Notes under the pieces: model-generated
What the model saw: only the letters and a program-made list of their open reading frames with translations
What the model was told of the DNA's origin: nothing
The model's database searches: none
In this document: positions 55,526-63,368 of the stretch, one piece after another
How the letters are laid out: each line of letters starts with the position of its first letter
Numbering within the stretch: position 1 is the first letter of the stretch
Translations under genes and position numbers: made by a program
Assembly: GCA_031258195.1 (NCBI GenBank)
Contig: JAIRNF010000027.1
Coordinates: forward strand, 105,366 to 169,365
DNA: 64,000 nucleotides
Reading direction: 5' to 3'
From: Prevotellaceae bacterium
GTDB taxonomy: Bacteria; Bacteroidota; Bacteroidia; Bacteroidales; UBA932

Positions 55526-57064
55526 ATGCTTGTTAAAACCTATGGTAGTGCTCTTTTTGGTATAAATGCTGTTACTGTTGCTATAGAAGTCAGCGTTTCC
55601 CAAGGAGTAAATTTCTTTTTGGTAGGCTTACCTGATAACGCTGTAAAAGAAAGCCAACAACGTATCGCTACGGCTTTAGAGTCAATAGGTTATCGTATGC
55701 CTGGACGTAAAGTTGTAATAAACATGGCTCCTGCCGATATTCGTAAAGAAGGCTCTGCCTACGATCTTCCTTTAGCCATAGGAATACTAGCGGCTTCGGA
55801 ACAGCTGAAAGCTGCTACTCTTGAAGAGTATATGATAATGGGAGAGCTGTCGTTAGACGGACGCTTACGTCCCATAAAAGGTGCGTTGCCTATAGCCATA
55901 CAGGCGCGTGGCGAAGGGTTTAAGGGATTTATCCTACCCAAAGAAAATGCTCGTGAAGCGGCAGTGGTTGATACCTTAGAGGTATATGGTGTAGAGCATC
56001 TTACGGAGGTAATTGACTTTTTAGGCGGAGAAAAAAAGTTGGAGCCGCTAGAAATAAATACTCGCGAAGAATTTTTTGCGGCAACAGATACTTACGAAGT
56101 TGATTTTTCTGATGTAAAAGGTCAGGAAAATGTAAAGCGTGCGCTTGAGATAGCGGCGGCTGGCGGACACAATGTTATAATGATAGGTCCGCCGGGATCG
56201 GGGAAAACGATGCTGGCAAAATGTTTACCGGGTATTGTCCCCCCACTGACATTGCGCGAAGCATTGGAGACGACAAAAATACACTCGGTGGCAGGAAAGA
56301 TTAGCAATAATATCGGGCTGATAACAACACGTCCTTTCCGTTCTCCTCATCATACCATATCAGATGTGGCGTTGGTTGGAGGGGGTGCCTATCCTCAACC
56401 CGGAGAAATTTCGCTTGCTCATAATGGCGTTTTATTTCTCGATGAGCTGCCGGAGTTTAAGCGTACGGCATTAGAGGTAATGCGTCAACCGTTGGAAGAG
56501 AGAAAGAGTTCAATATCGCGTGCAAAATTTTCGGTTGAATATCCTGCAAATTTTATGCTGGTAACCTCTATGAATCCTTGTCCGTGTGGCTACTATACAC
56601 ATCCCGAAAAAAAATGCGTGTGTGCTCCGGGGATGGTGCAAAAATATTTAAGCAGAATTTCAGGTCCTTTGCTCGATCGCATAGATATTCATATAGAAGT
56701 GATTCCTGTTTCGTATGATAAGCTGTCGGATAAAGAAAAAACCGATACCAGCGAAATGGTGCGCGATAGAGTTGTTGCCGCGCGCAAGGTTCAGGAAGAG
56801 CGGTTTATTGCTGAAAAGAAGGTTTACTGCAATGCCATGATGTCTTCTAAGCAGCTGCGTACATATTGTAATCTAGATGAGGTTGGTCGGGCTATACTAA
56901 AAGAAGCCATGCAGCGGTTAAACCTATCTGCCAGAGCGTATGACCGCATACTAAAAGTTGCCCGTACGATTGCCGATTTATCTAAATCGGATGCTATACA
57001 AGTTAACCATTTGGCAGAAGCCATACAGTATCGTAGTTTAGACCGCGAAGGGTGGGCTGGATAA
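55526..57064 (+). CDS. YifB-family Mg-chelatase-like AAA ATPase (ComM-like)
   Basis: A 512-residue protein. The N-terminal half (ISVSQGVNFFLVGLPDNAVKE, RKVVINMAPADIRKEGSAYDLP, MGELSLDGRLRPIKGALP) is the Lon-protease-like ChlI domain; the AAA part has GPPGSGKTMLAKCLPGI (Walker A), NGVLFLDELPEF (Walker B), VTSMNPCPCG and a C-terminal lid. ComM relatives are branch-migration helicases in natural transformation; its role in this organism is inferred. It diverges from the PpiD-like gene. Confidence 0.93.
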   Translation: MLVKTYGSALFGINAVTVAIEVSVSQGVNFFLVGLPDNAVKESQQRIATALESIGYRMPGRKVVINMAPADIRKEGSAYDLPLAIGILAASEQLKAATLEEYMIMGELSLDGRLRPIKGALPIAIQARGEGFKGFILPKENAREAAVVDTLEVYGVEHLTEVIDFLGGEKKLEPLEINTREEFFAATDTYEVDFSDVKGQENVKRALEIAAAGGHNVIMIGPPGSGKTMLAKCLPGIVPPLTLREALETTKIHSVAGKISNNIGLITTRPFRSPHHTISDVALVGGGAYPQPGEISLAHNGVLFLDELPEFKRTALEVMRQPLEERKSSISRAKFSVEYPANFMLVTSMNPCPCGYYTHPEKKCVCAPGMVQKYLSRISGPLLDRIDIHIEVIPVSYDKLSDKEKTDTSEMVRDRVVAARKVQEERFIAEKKVYCNAMMSSKQLRTYCNLDEVGRAILKEAMQRLNLSARAYDRILKVARTIADLSKSDAIQVNHLAEAIQYRSLDREGWAG

Positions 57065-57115
57065 TGAGAGTGTCACGATTTGAGTATTGTGATATAAGGC
57101 ATGCAAAAAAACAAA

Positions 57116-57146
57116 GCGTCATGTCGAACAAAGTGAGACATGACGC
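57116..57146. repeat. Short palindrome between convergent genes
   Basis: gcgtcatgtc and gacatgacgc are perfect 10-bp arms (57116-57125 / 57137-57146) around cgaacaaagtg-like DNA. It lies between two convergent genes and probably acts as a bidirectional terminator; it is a variant of the palindrome family and matches the copy at 59170. Confidence 0.75.
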
Positions 57147-57160
57147 GAATAGCTTCTTTA

Positions 57161-58308
57161 TTATTTGTCTATAATAGCGCTAACATTGATTGTTTTATCT
57201 TCTGTTTGCGGCAGGTTTCTTAGCTCTTTAAAGCTGAAGTAGTAAGCCGTAAAGTTTCTTGCTTTCGAAAATGCGCTAATTGCATCTGTTTTTGCAAACG
57301 ATTGTCTAGCCGCTTCAAGATTGCCAGTAATGGCATACGCTAGTGCCGCATTGTTTTGTACTAAAGCTTCTAATGTTTGTCTTGGTCCGGTGGCTAAAGA
57401 CATGGTAACAGCCGCTTTCTCTCCCTCCTCGTTAAAGTATTCGGCAAAGTCGCTTATCTGGTTAATGAGGTTATCGTTTAGCGGATCGTTAGACCATGCA
57501 ATAAGGGCTTTCTTAAACTCAGCTACTTCTTGGGTTATTTCGCTAAAGTCTTTTTTAGATTTATCATCCAGCTGGATAATGCTGAATGTTCCCGAAGGGC
57601 TTTGAACGCTGTATAGGTGGGATATGCGATTTTTCGCTCTCCTAACATTCTTAGTCCACTCTCCGCTTACTATATTCGACATAAAATGATTTTTCTGTTT
57701 TTTGTAGTATATGTCTAAATGTCCGGGCGACCTATAGCCGGTCTTTTATATCCTTTGCAGAGGTAAATAGCTTCATCTTATCGTAATCAATGGTGCTGAC
57801 ACCAAGAGGTGGGTTTTCTACAGAGGCATATAAAGTTATTACATCCGATTCGTTTGCAATAATAATTTCTTTAATCAGCCTATCGTTAGATGAAAGAATC
57901 TGTAAAGAGAAAGGAAAAGAGTATGATATTTTCGCAATATACCGATTATTATGTTCTACAAACGAGGATGAAAGATTTGCTAAGCCCTCAGAAACGAACT
58001 TAAGCTTAATATCGGCTTCATATCCATTCGGACCAAGCAGATCTTTTTCCTTTTTGGAAATTATTGTACCTACATTCTTTAGAGGGTATTCCGAAGCTTT
58101 CAACTAAGCTTACCGAACTTTTTACAAAATCAGGATAGAGAAATACGTATTTCTCGTTTGATTCCAGCCGCCTGATGATGGGCGGAAGCCTCAGTTCTTT
58201 TCCTTTTTTATCAAAAATATTAAGCGTTTCGGTTTTTCCTTTTACCTTTTGCGCCATCAATCCACCGCTTACAGCTATTAGCAAAGAGATGGAGAGTAAT
58301 TTTTTCAT
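57161..58308 (-). pseudogene. Secreted ~380-residue protein, two frameshifts
   Basis: Three overlapping reading frames on the minus strand join into one protein. From ATG 58308 there is a signal peptide (MKKLLSISLLIAVSGGLMAQ), then KELRLPPIIRRLESNEKYVFLYPDFVKSS; after one extra base near 58103 it continues KASEYPLKNVGTIISKKEKD… to DRL-stop at 57732. Skipping one base (57736-57738) continues YRSPGHLDIYYKK…NHFMSNIVSGEWTKN into the 57682 frame, with QSPSGTFSIIQLDDKSKKDF, and a TPR-like helical end (NAALAYAITGNLEAARQSFAK). The tetratricopeptide-like C-terminus suggests an extracytoplasmic binding protein; I do not recognise the family. Confidence 0.8.
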
Positions 58309-58484
58309 AATAGTTTTGTGGTTTTGGTTTTTATTTAGAACAAATGTACGCGTTATTAACAATTAAAAAGTTTTATACGATAGCCTGTTATAACAGCTTA
58401 TAAAATGATGAAATATGTTTCAGGTTTACCCTTAACTTTTATTGATACGGTTTGTTTAACTTGCAAACTAATAAAATGACATAG

Positions 58485-59111
58485 ATGAAACAGCTACTCT
58501 ACTATTTAGTGATAGCTTTCGTAGTATCTTCTTGCGGATCAAATACGAATAGAATAACAGTTGCCTCTCATAAAGCGGACTGCGTGGGGGTTGCTCCTCA
58601 AAAATGTTTGCTTATAAAGACTGGCGCCTCTACGGATCGGGAGTATGTTTATAGCGAAATAGAAGGTTTTGATTACGAAGAAGGCTATGAATATGAGTTG
58701 GATATAAAAGAGGTAGAAGTTAAAGATCCTCCTGCGGATGCGTCTTCCGTTAGGTATGTTTTAGCGAACGAAATTTCTAAAACGCCTAAAACATCAGAGG
58801 GTTTGCCATTTGAGATTGTTACCAAACAGCTATACCAATGGGGTGGGCGTGTTCTTGAGGTTACTAACGAAGATGTTGGCATGGGGGCTGCTGCTGGCAA
58901 AATGAGTGTAGTGGTTGTAAAGCTACATGTAACGCACGCTACGGCTGATATTATGAAACCCGGAGATATTATTTACTGCGAGCTTGTTCCGTCGCCACGA
59001 GTAATGCCGGTCGAAGGAAGAGAGTATGTTTTTAAAGCCAGGAGCGCATATCCTGCGCATGCCAAAGGCGTTTACTTTCTAGAAACAGATGTAATGGATC
59101 TGGTAGTGTAG
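58485..59111 (+). CDS. DUF4377 lipoprotein
   Basis: A 208-residue lipoprotein: signal and lipobox VVSSC (Cys 17). The body has VASHKADCVGVAPQKCLLIK and YSEIEGFDYEEGYEYELDIK, the hallmark of DUF4377. Two Cys, conserved in the family, may form a disulfide. It is followed by a C-terminal half that I do not recognise. It probably sits in the outer membrane. The gene is intact between a decayed gene and a solitary methylase. Confidence 0.8.
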   Translation: MKQLLYYLVIAFVVSSCGSNTNRITVASHKADCVGVAPQKCLLIKTGASTDREYVYSEIEGFDYEEGYEYELDIKEVEVKDPPADASSVRYVLANEISKTPKTSEGLPFEIVTKQLYQWGGRVLEVTNEDVGMGAAAGKMSVVVVKLHVTHATADIMKPGDIIYCELVPSPRVMPVEGREYVFKARSAYPAHAKGVYFLETDVMDLVV

Positions 59112-59169
59112 TATGCCAATCGTTAGTTGAAAAGCTTGATGCGGAAAAGAATATGAGTTCACGCCTAAC

Positions 59170-59198
59170 CGTCATATCAAACGAGGTGAGACATGACG
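59170..59198. repeat. Short palindrome, near copy of that at 57116
   Basis: cgtcatatc (59170-59178) and gacatgacg (59190-59198) pair with one mismatch. The loop aaacgaggtga resembles the loop of the 57116 copy. It lies between two convergent genes. Confidence 0.6.
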
Positions 59199-59206
59199 CT
59201 ATATTT

Positions 59207-60394
59207 TTACGCTTTACCCTTTAGTAATAGCTCTGCAAACATCCTTACAACATCCACGTTAACAGAGTTACCCAGCTGTTTATAGGCAATAGGCGCCTTT
59301 AGATGTAGTTTCATACTTTGCGGAAAACCTTGCATGTTAGCACATTCACGAGTGGTTAAGTAGCGTTTCTTTTTTCCTACAATAGAAGTTTGCGTAATTG
59401 CAACCAAAGCAGGGTAGTAGGTTGGTTGCTTTGCCCTTATTCCGGAAGGTCGAAATTGCATTATTGTATTCCATAAATCGGGCTTTTCGGGTTTACCTGC
59501 CTGCCACTCAAGCTTTGCTTTGGCTCCTGTAAATAGCAGATGTTTTTTTGCTTTGGCTAACCATCCATCTACAAATGCTTTATTATCGGTATATAGCTGG
59601 CTGTTTTTGCGGATAAACACTTGCTTCCATTCGGGATATTGACTTAGCTTATCCGAAGTTTTTAGATCTCTCATCCACTCAGTCCAAACAGGAAAGCCGG
59701 GTAGAGGCTTTTTTACGCCCTGAATAAACTCGTTCCATAGTTCTATCAGCTCGACCTGATCAGAGGATAGCTTATAGTCTTCGAATGTAGAAAGGTTGTT
59801 GTCGGTTTCAAGAATACTGTATGCGTCGCTGGGCTTGATGCTCTTTTCATCGAATATAAAGTTGGGCGATTCTCCCAAATCTTTTCTTACGCAAAGAATA
59901 AATACGCGCTCGCGATGTTGTGGTATCCCAAGGTAGTGCGGACTGAATATTATGGGCTGGTCGGGAACGCTATAACCGATTTTACAGAGGTTGTTTCTAA
60001 TCACACGCCAAGTATTTCCACCATCGTGTCCGGCAAGGTTGCGTACGTTTTCTAATAAAAGATACGCTGGCTTGTGGTACTCTGCAATACGAACAATATC
60101 GTAAAACAGCGTACCTCTCGGATCGTCTATACCCAATCGCTTTCCGGCTTTTGAAAATGCTTGGCATGGAAAGCCGGCACAAAGAACGTCGTGAGGTGGT
60201 ATTTCTCTTTCGTCAACTTTAGTAATATCGCCAACAGGTTCTAAGCCGTAATTATCCAAATAAACACGGCGGCATTCTTCGTCTATATCGGATGCAAAAA
60301 CGCAAGTTCCGCCAAGGCTCGCAAGTGCTTGATGGAATCCGCCTATACCACAGAACAAATCAATAAAACAGAAGCTATCTTTTGTCTTTTTCAC
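59207..60394 (-). CDS. dcm: DNA (cytosine-5-)-methyltransferase, solitary
   Basis: A 395-residue m5C methyltransferase. Motif I IDLFCGIGGFHQALASLGG, motif IV VLCAGFPCQAFSKAG with the catalytic Cys, motif VI LLLENVRNLAGHD, motif VIII QHRERVFILCVRK and motifs IX/X TTRECANMQGFPQ and LGNSVNV are all present, so it should be active. No endonuclease gene flanks it, so it is a solitary methylase or part of a system that has lost its nuclease. The target sequence is not predictable. It overlaps no other gene. Confidence 0.92.
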   Translation of the reverse strand: MKKTKDSFCFIDLFCGIGGFHQALASLGGTCVFASDIDEECRRVYLDNYGLEPVGDITKVDEREIPPHDVLCAGFPCQAFSKAGKRLGIDDPRGTLFYDIVRIAEYHKPAYLLLENVRNLAGHDGGNTWRVIRNNLCKIGYSVPDQPIIFSPHYLGIPQHRERVFILCVRKDLGESPNFIFDEKSIKPSDAYSILETDNNLSTFEDYKLSSDQVELIELWNEFIQGVKKPLPGFPVWTEWMRDLKTSDKLSQYPEWKQVFIRKNSQLYTDNKAFVDGWLAKAKKHLLFTGAKAKLEWQAGKPEKPDLWNTIMQFRPSGIRAKQPTYYPALVAITQTSIVGKKKRYLTTRECANMQGFPQSMKLHLKAPIAYKQLGNSVNVDVVRMFAELLLKGKA

Positions 60395-60406
60395 AGTAGT
60401 TCTTTT

Positions 60407-61657
60407 CTATACTTTTAACCTTTTCGCCAGATACGATACAGGTATGCGGGCAATAAGGTAGCCCATGGCAATAACCGTTGCCAATACAATAAATACGTCT
60501 AATATCTGAATCTTTACAGGGTATGCGTCTATTAAAAAACCACTGGGCATAGGTATCGGCTTAAAGTATTGCTGGGCTAAGCAAGCTATTACGCCAAGTA
60601 TCGCGCCTATTGCGGCGCTCGCTATAGAGATAAACCAACCCTCGAATAAAAAAATACGCTTAATTAAACCGGTATCCGCGCCCATACTTTGTAACGTCGC
60701 AACGTCTTTTTTCTTATCAACCATAAGCATGGTAAGCGATCCAACGATGTTGAACGAGATAATAACCGCCATAAAAATCAAAATCAGATATATGGCAAAT
60801 TTTTCCGACGACATTACGCGGTACAACGTTTCGTTTTGCTGTAGGCGGTTTTTCACGATAAACGACGGACCAAGCATCTCCTGAAGCTGTTGTTGTACTT
60901 TATTACCGTTTGCATTTTTCTCTAACCTTAGCTCTATGGCGCTGACCTCGGTGGTATAGCTAAGAAGCCCTCTGGCAAAATCGATAGAGGTGAAAATGTA
61001 CTTAGAGTCGATAGTTTTGTCGGCAGTTAGTAGCCCTGATGCATATATGTAGTCGTTACGCATCGATTCAATGGCATTTGTTGTCGAAACCTTTTTACCC
61101 CGTTCGGGTACCCATACCTTAATGGGCGTAACAAAGCCAAGGCTTACCCCCAGCTCTTCGGCTATTAAATACCCTACCACCGTTTGCTGAATGCTCCCGT
61201 CTTTCAGCTTAAACTCCCCAATCGGGACAAGCCCTGCAACATCGGATGTTTGTAGGTAGCTATCGTCAACACCTTTCATTGTTGCGATCGACTGCCTTGG
61301 GTTGGGGATGATATCGGCATCGTTTATCCGTTGAAATGGCTGATATTCTAAAAGTACGTTGTCTTCTAAAACCTCAGAGTAGCTGGCAATGCCTTCTAGC
61401 GATTTAATTTTTTGAAAAGCTTCGATTGTCGGGTCAAAAATCTTCCCTTCTGCTACGGTAATACGCATATCGGAATCGAAAGCTGTGTACATCGATTTTA
61501 TGAACGTATTAAACCCGTTGGTAACCGATAGAACCACTACAAGCGCAAAAGCGCCCAACGCAATACCTACAACGCTGATATAAGAAATAATATTAATTAC
61601 GTTGTGCGTTTTCTTTGCAAAAAGATAGCGACGGGCTATAAATACAGGTAGATTCAT
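60407..61657 (-). CDS. LolC/LolE-type ABC transporter permease
   Basis: A 416-residue inner-membrane permease. FIARRYLFAKKTHNVINIISYISVVGIALG begins the first membrane segment; a large periplasmic MacB-type domain (residues ~45-270) is followed by three membrane segments (LIFMAVIISFNIVGSLTMLMV, IASAAIGAILGVIACL, VIATVIAMGY). The arrangement matches the FtsX/LolCE family that releases lipoproteins from the inner membrane. The ATPase (LolD) is not adjacent. It is 17 bases after rbfA. Confidence 0.88.
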   Translation of the reverse strand: MNLPVFIARRYLFAKKTHNVINIISYISVVGIALGAFALVVVLSVTNGFNTFIKSMYTAFDSDMRITVAEGKIFDPTIEAFQKIKSLEGIASYSEVLEDNVLLEYQPFQRINDADIIPNPRQSIATMKGVDDSYLQTSDVAGLVPIGEFKLKDGSIQQTVVGYLIAEELGVSLGFVTPIKVWVPERGKKVSTTNAIESMRNDYIYASGLLTADKTIDSKYIFTSIDFARGLLSYTTEVSAIELRLEKNANGNKVQQQLQEMLGPSFIVKNRLQQNETLYRVMSSEKFAIYLILIFMAVIISFNIVGSLTMLMVDKKKDVATLQSMGADTGLIKRIFLFEGWFISIASAAIGAILGVIACLAQQYFKPIPMPSGFLIDAYPVKIQILDVFIVLATVIAMGYLIARIPVSYLAKRLKV

Positions 61658-61674
61658 TCGTAGAGTAACCTATA

Positions 61675-62019
61675 TTACTGTTTAAGTAAATTGTCTATGC
61701 GTTCCGCATAGTCTAGCGAGTCGTCTATATAAAAGACTAGCTCGGGGATAATACGTAGCTGGTGGCGAACCCTGCGCCCTAAATCGCCGCGTATAGACTT
61801 GTTATTTTCGTTTACAATATCCATCACCTCTTCTGCTTTTGCCGAAGGAAAAATGCTGAGATAAACTTTTGCAATGCTTAGATCTGGGGTTATACGAACG
61901 CCTGTAACAGATATCATTGCTCCGTTATAGGCTTGCATACCTTGCTGTTGGAAAATATCGGCAAGGTCTTTTTGCAGTTGCTTATTTATTTTTTGTTGAC
62001 GGGTTGTTGCGGAATCCAT
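61675..62019 (-). CDS. rbfA: Ribosome-binding factor A
   Basis: A 114-residue KH-fold protein that helps 16S rRNA maturation, especially at low temperature. It has RQQKINKQLQKDLADIFQQ, ISVTGVRITPDLSIAKVYLSIFP and RHQLRIIPELVFYIDDSLDYAERIDNLL. The length is normal. The LolC/E-type gene follows it. Confidence 0.94.
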   Translation of the reverse strand: MDSATTRQQKINKQLQKDLADIFQQQGMQAYNGAMISVTGVRITPDLSIAKVYLSIFPSAKAEEVMDIVNENNKSIRGDLGRRVRHQLRIIPELVFYIDDSLDYAERIDNLLKQ

Positions 62020-62038
62020 GTTTGCTTACTTTAAGCAA

Positions 62039-62046
62039 CAAAGTTA
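62039..62046 (-). promoter_or_regulatory. Candidate -7 box of rbfA
   Basis: TAACTTTG on the minus strand, 20 bases before the ATG, fits TAnnTTTG. Confidence 0.4.
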
Positions 62047-62223
62047 AGAAATTTGAGAAGATAGCAGGCTTTGTACTTTTATTTTCGGTTTTAAAGGTTA
62101 TACCATTAGCTTTATTAAACCATATAGTATTTATTGATGTTATATAGATTGTTAATTCCCCAAGGTGTATCTAATTTTATACTTTGGATTAAATAACATA
62201 CTACTAAATATTGAAAAAATGGG

Positions 62224-63055
62224 ATAACGATAAAAAGAGCCGTAGCTATTATTATTTGTATGATGGTTGTATCTCAGACTATATAAGCACAGGATTCTCA
62301 ATCCGGATATAGCCTGTTTGAAAAGAGAGAGTATGTAAAGGGAGATCATGCCTTACCCTACCGCATACTTTATCCGGAGAATATGAAAGAGGGTGAAAGG
62401 TTTCCATTGCTTGTTTTCCTGCATGGTATCGGACTTGGAGGAAAGGATAATGGGCGACAGCTACAGCGTGGCGCAAAGCTTTTTCTTAGAGAAGAAAACC
62501 GTCAGAAGTATCCCGCTATCGTGGTTTATCCTCAGGCACCATTGGCAAAGACTTTTATAAATATTTCCAGAAACGGCAAGTCTGCCTCTTTTGCGGGTAC
62601 CAGGAAAATGGCGAATGAAGAGTCTAATCGTAACGAAATAGAGATGAGTCTTTCGCCTTATGGAGGATGGTACATGATGTTATAATTCGACTTATAGATA
62701 GCGGAATTGTTGATACAAGTAGGGTTTACATTGGCGGCGTCTCTATGGGTGGGTTTACCGTATATCAAATGATTACGGAATACCCTGATTTATTTGCGGC
62801 GGCAGTAGTTATGTCGGCAGGTGTCTCTCTTTCTACTATCGATCGGTTGGCGGGTAAAGTTCCTGTATAGATTATTCATGGAGAGAAAGACCCGATGTTC
62901 CGGTAGAGAATTCGCGAATTGTGGTAGAAGAGCTGAAGCAGCGTGGTGTAACAAACTTTCGCTATAGCGAATACGAAGGAGTAAAGCATCACAGCTGGGA
63001 TGTTGCTTTTGAAGACCCCGGCTTCTTAGAATGGATTTTTTCAAAAAGAAAGTAA
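62224..63055 (+). pseudogene. Secreted alpha/beta hydrolase (esterase/peptidase-like), several lesions
   Basis: Reading across frames gives one secreted hydrolase of about 277 residues: signal (…KRAVAIIICMMVVSQ), SLFEKREYVKGDHALPYRIL, FPLLVFLHGIGLGGKDNG (oxyanion region), PAIVVYPQAP, the nucleophile elbow GGVSMGGFTVYQM, IIHGEKD and the catalytic-His region VKHHSWDVAF. Lesions seen: the first plausible codon is ATA (62224) not ATG; TAA at 62284-62286; a one-base loss near 62665; TAG at 62868-62870 where Trp fits (KVPV-stop-IIHGE); and a one-base loss near 62892. It cannot make a working enzyme. The IS1595-like gene is 300 bases downstream. Confidence 0.85.
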
Positions 63056-63368
63056 ATATCTTGTGTTTTTTTGGCGTAGCATCATTAGTTCGACAAAGTC
63101 TATCTCTTCATTAACATAGTACGAATCAATTATTATTTAGTACAAAAAATATTCTTATACCGTTGTCGGTCATAATTCTTTTTATCGGTACATATTTTGA
63201 AGAAGGGGAGTAATATCTTCTTGTGTTACTTATTTATTTCTGTTGACAGGTTGTTACCAAATTTGTCAGCGCTATCCTTAAGTTGCGAAATTAAGTAATT
63301 TGAAGAAAAGCTAGTAGCGTTTTGTTATAGACTACATTTTAAATAAAGTCTATTAAAAAGGTTCAAGA
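63056..63368. other. Gene-free gap before the IS element
   Basis: About 310 AT-rich bases between the hydrolase remnant and the transposase. I see no ORF, RNA gene or convincing promoter. The segment ggttcaagattagttaag (63360-63377) just at the end of the transposase gene might be a terminal inverted repeat, but the other end of the element is outside the window, so this is untested. Confidence 0.4.

Noticed and set aside
5009..58308. Programmed ribosomal frameshifting as the cause of the split frames
   Set aside because: The shift sites lack slippery heptamers or downstream structures, and occur in unrelated genes.
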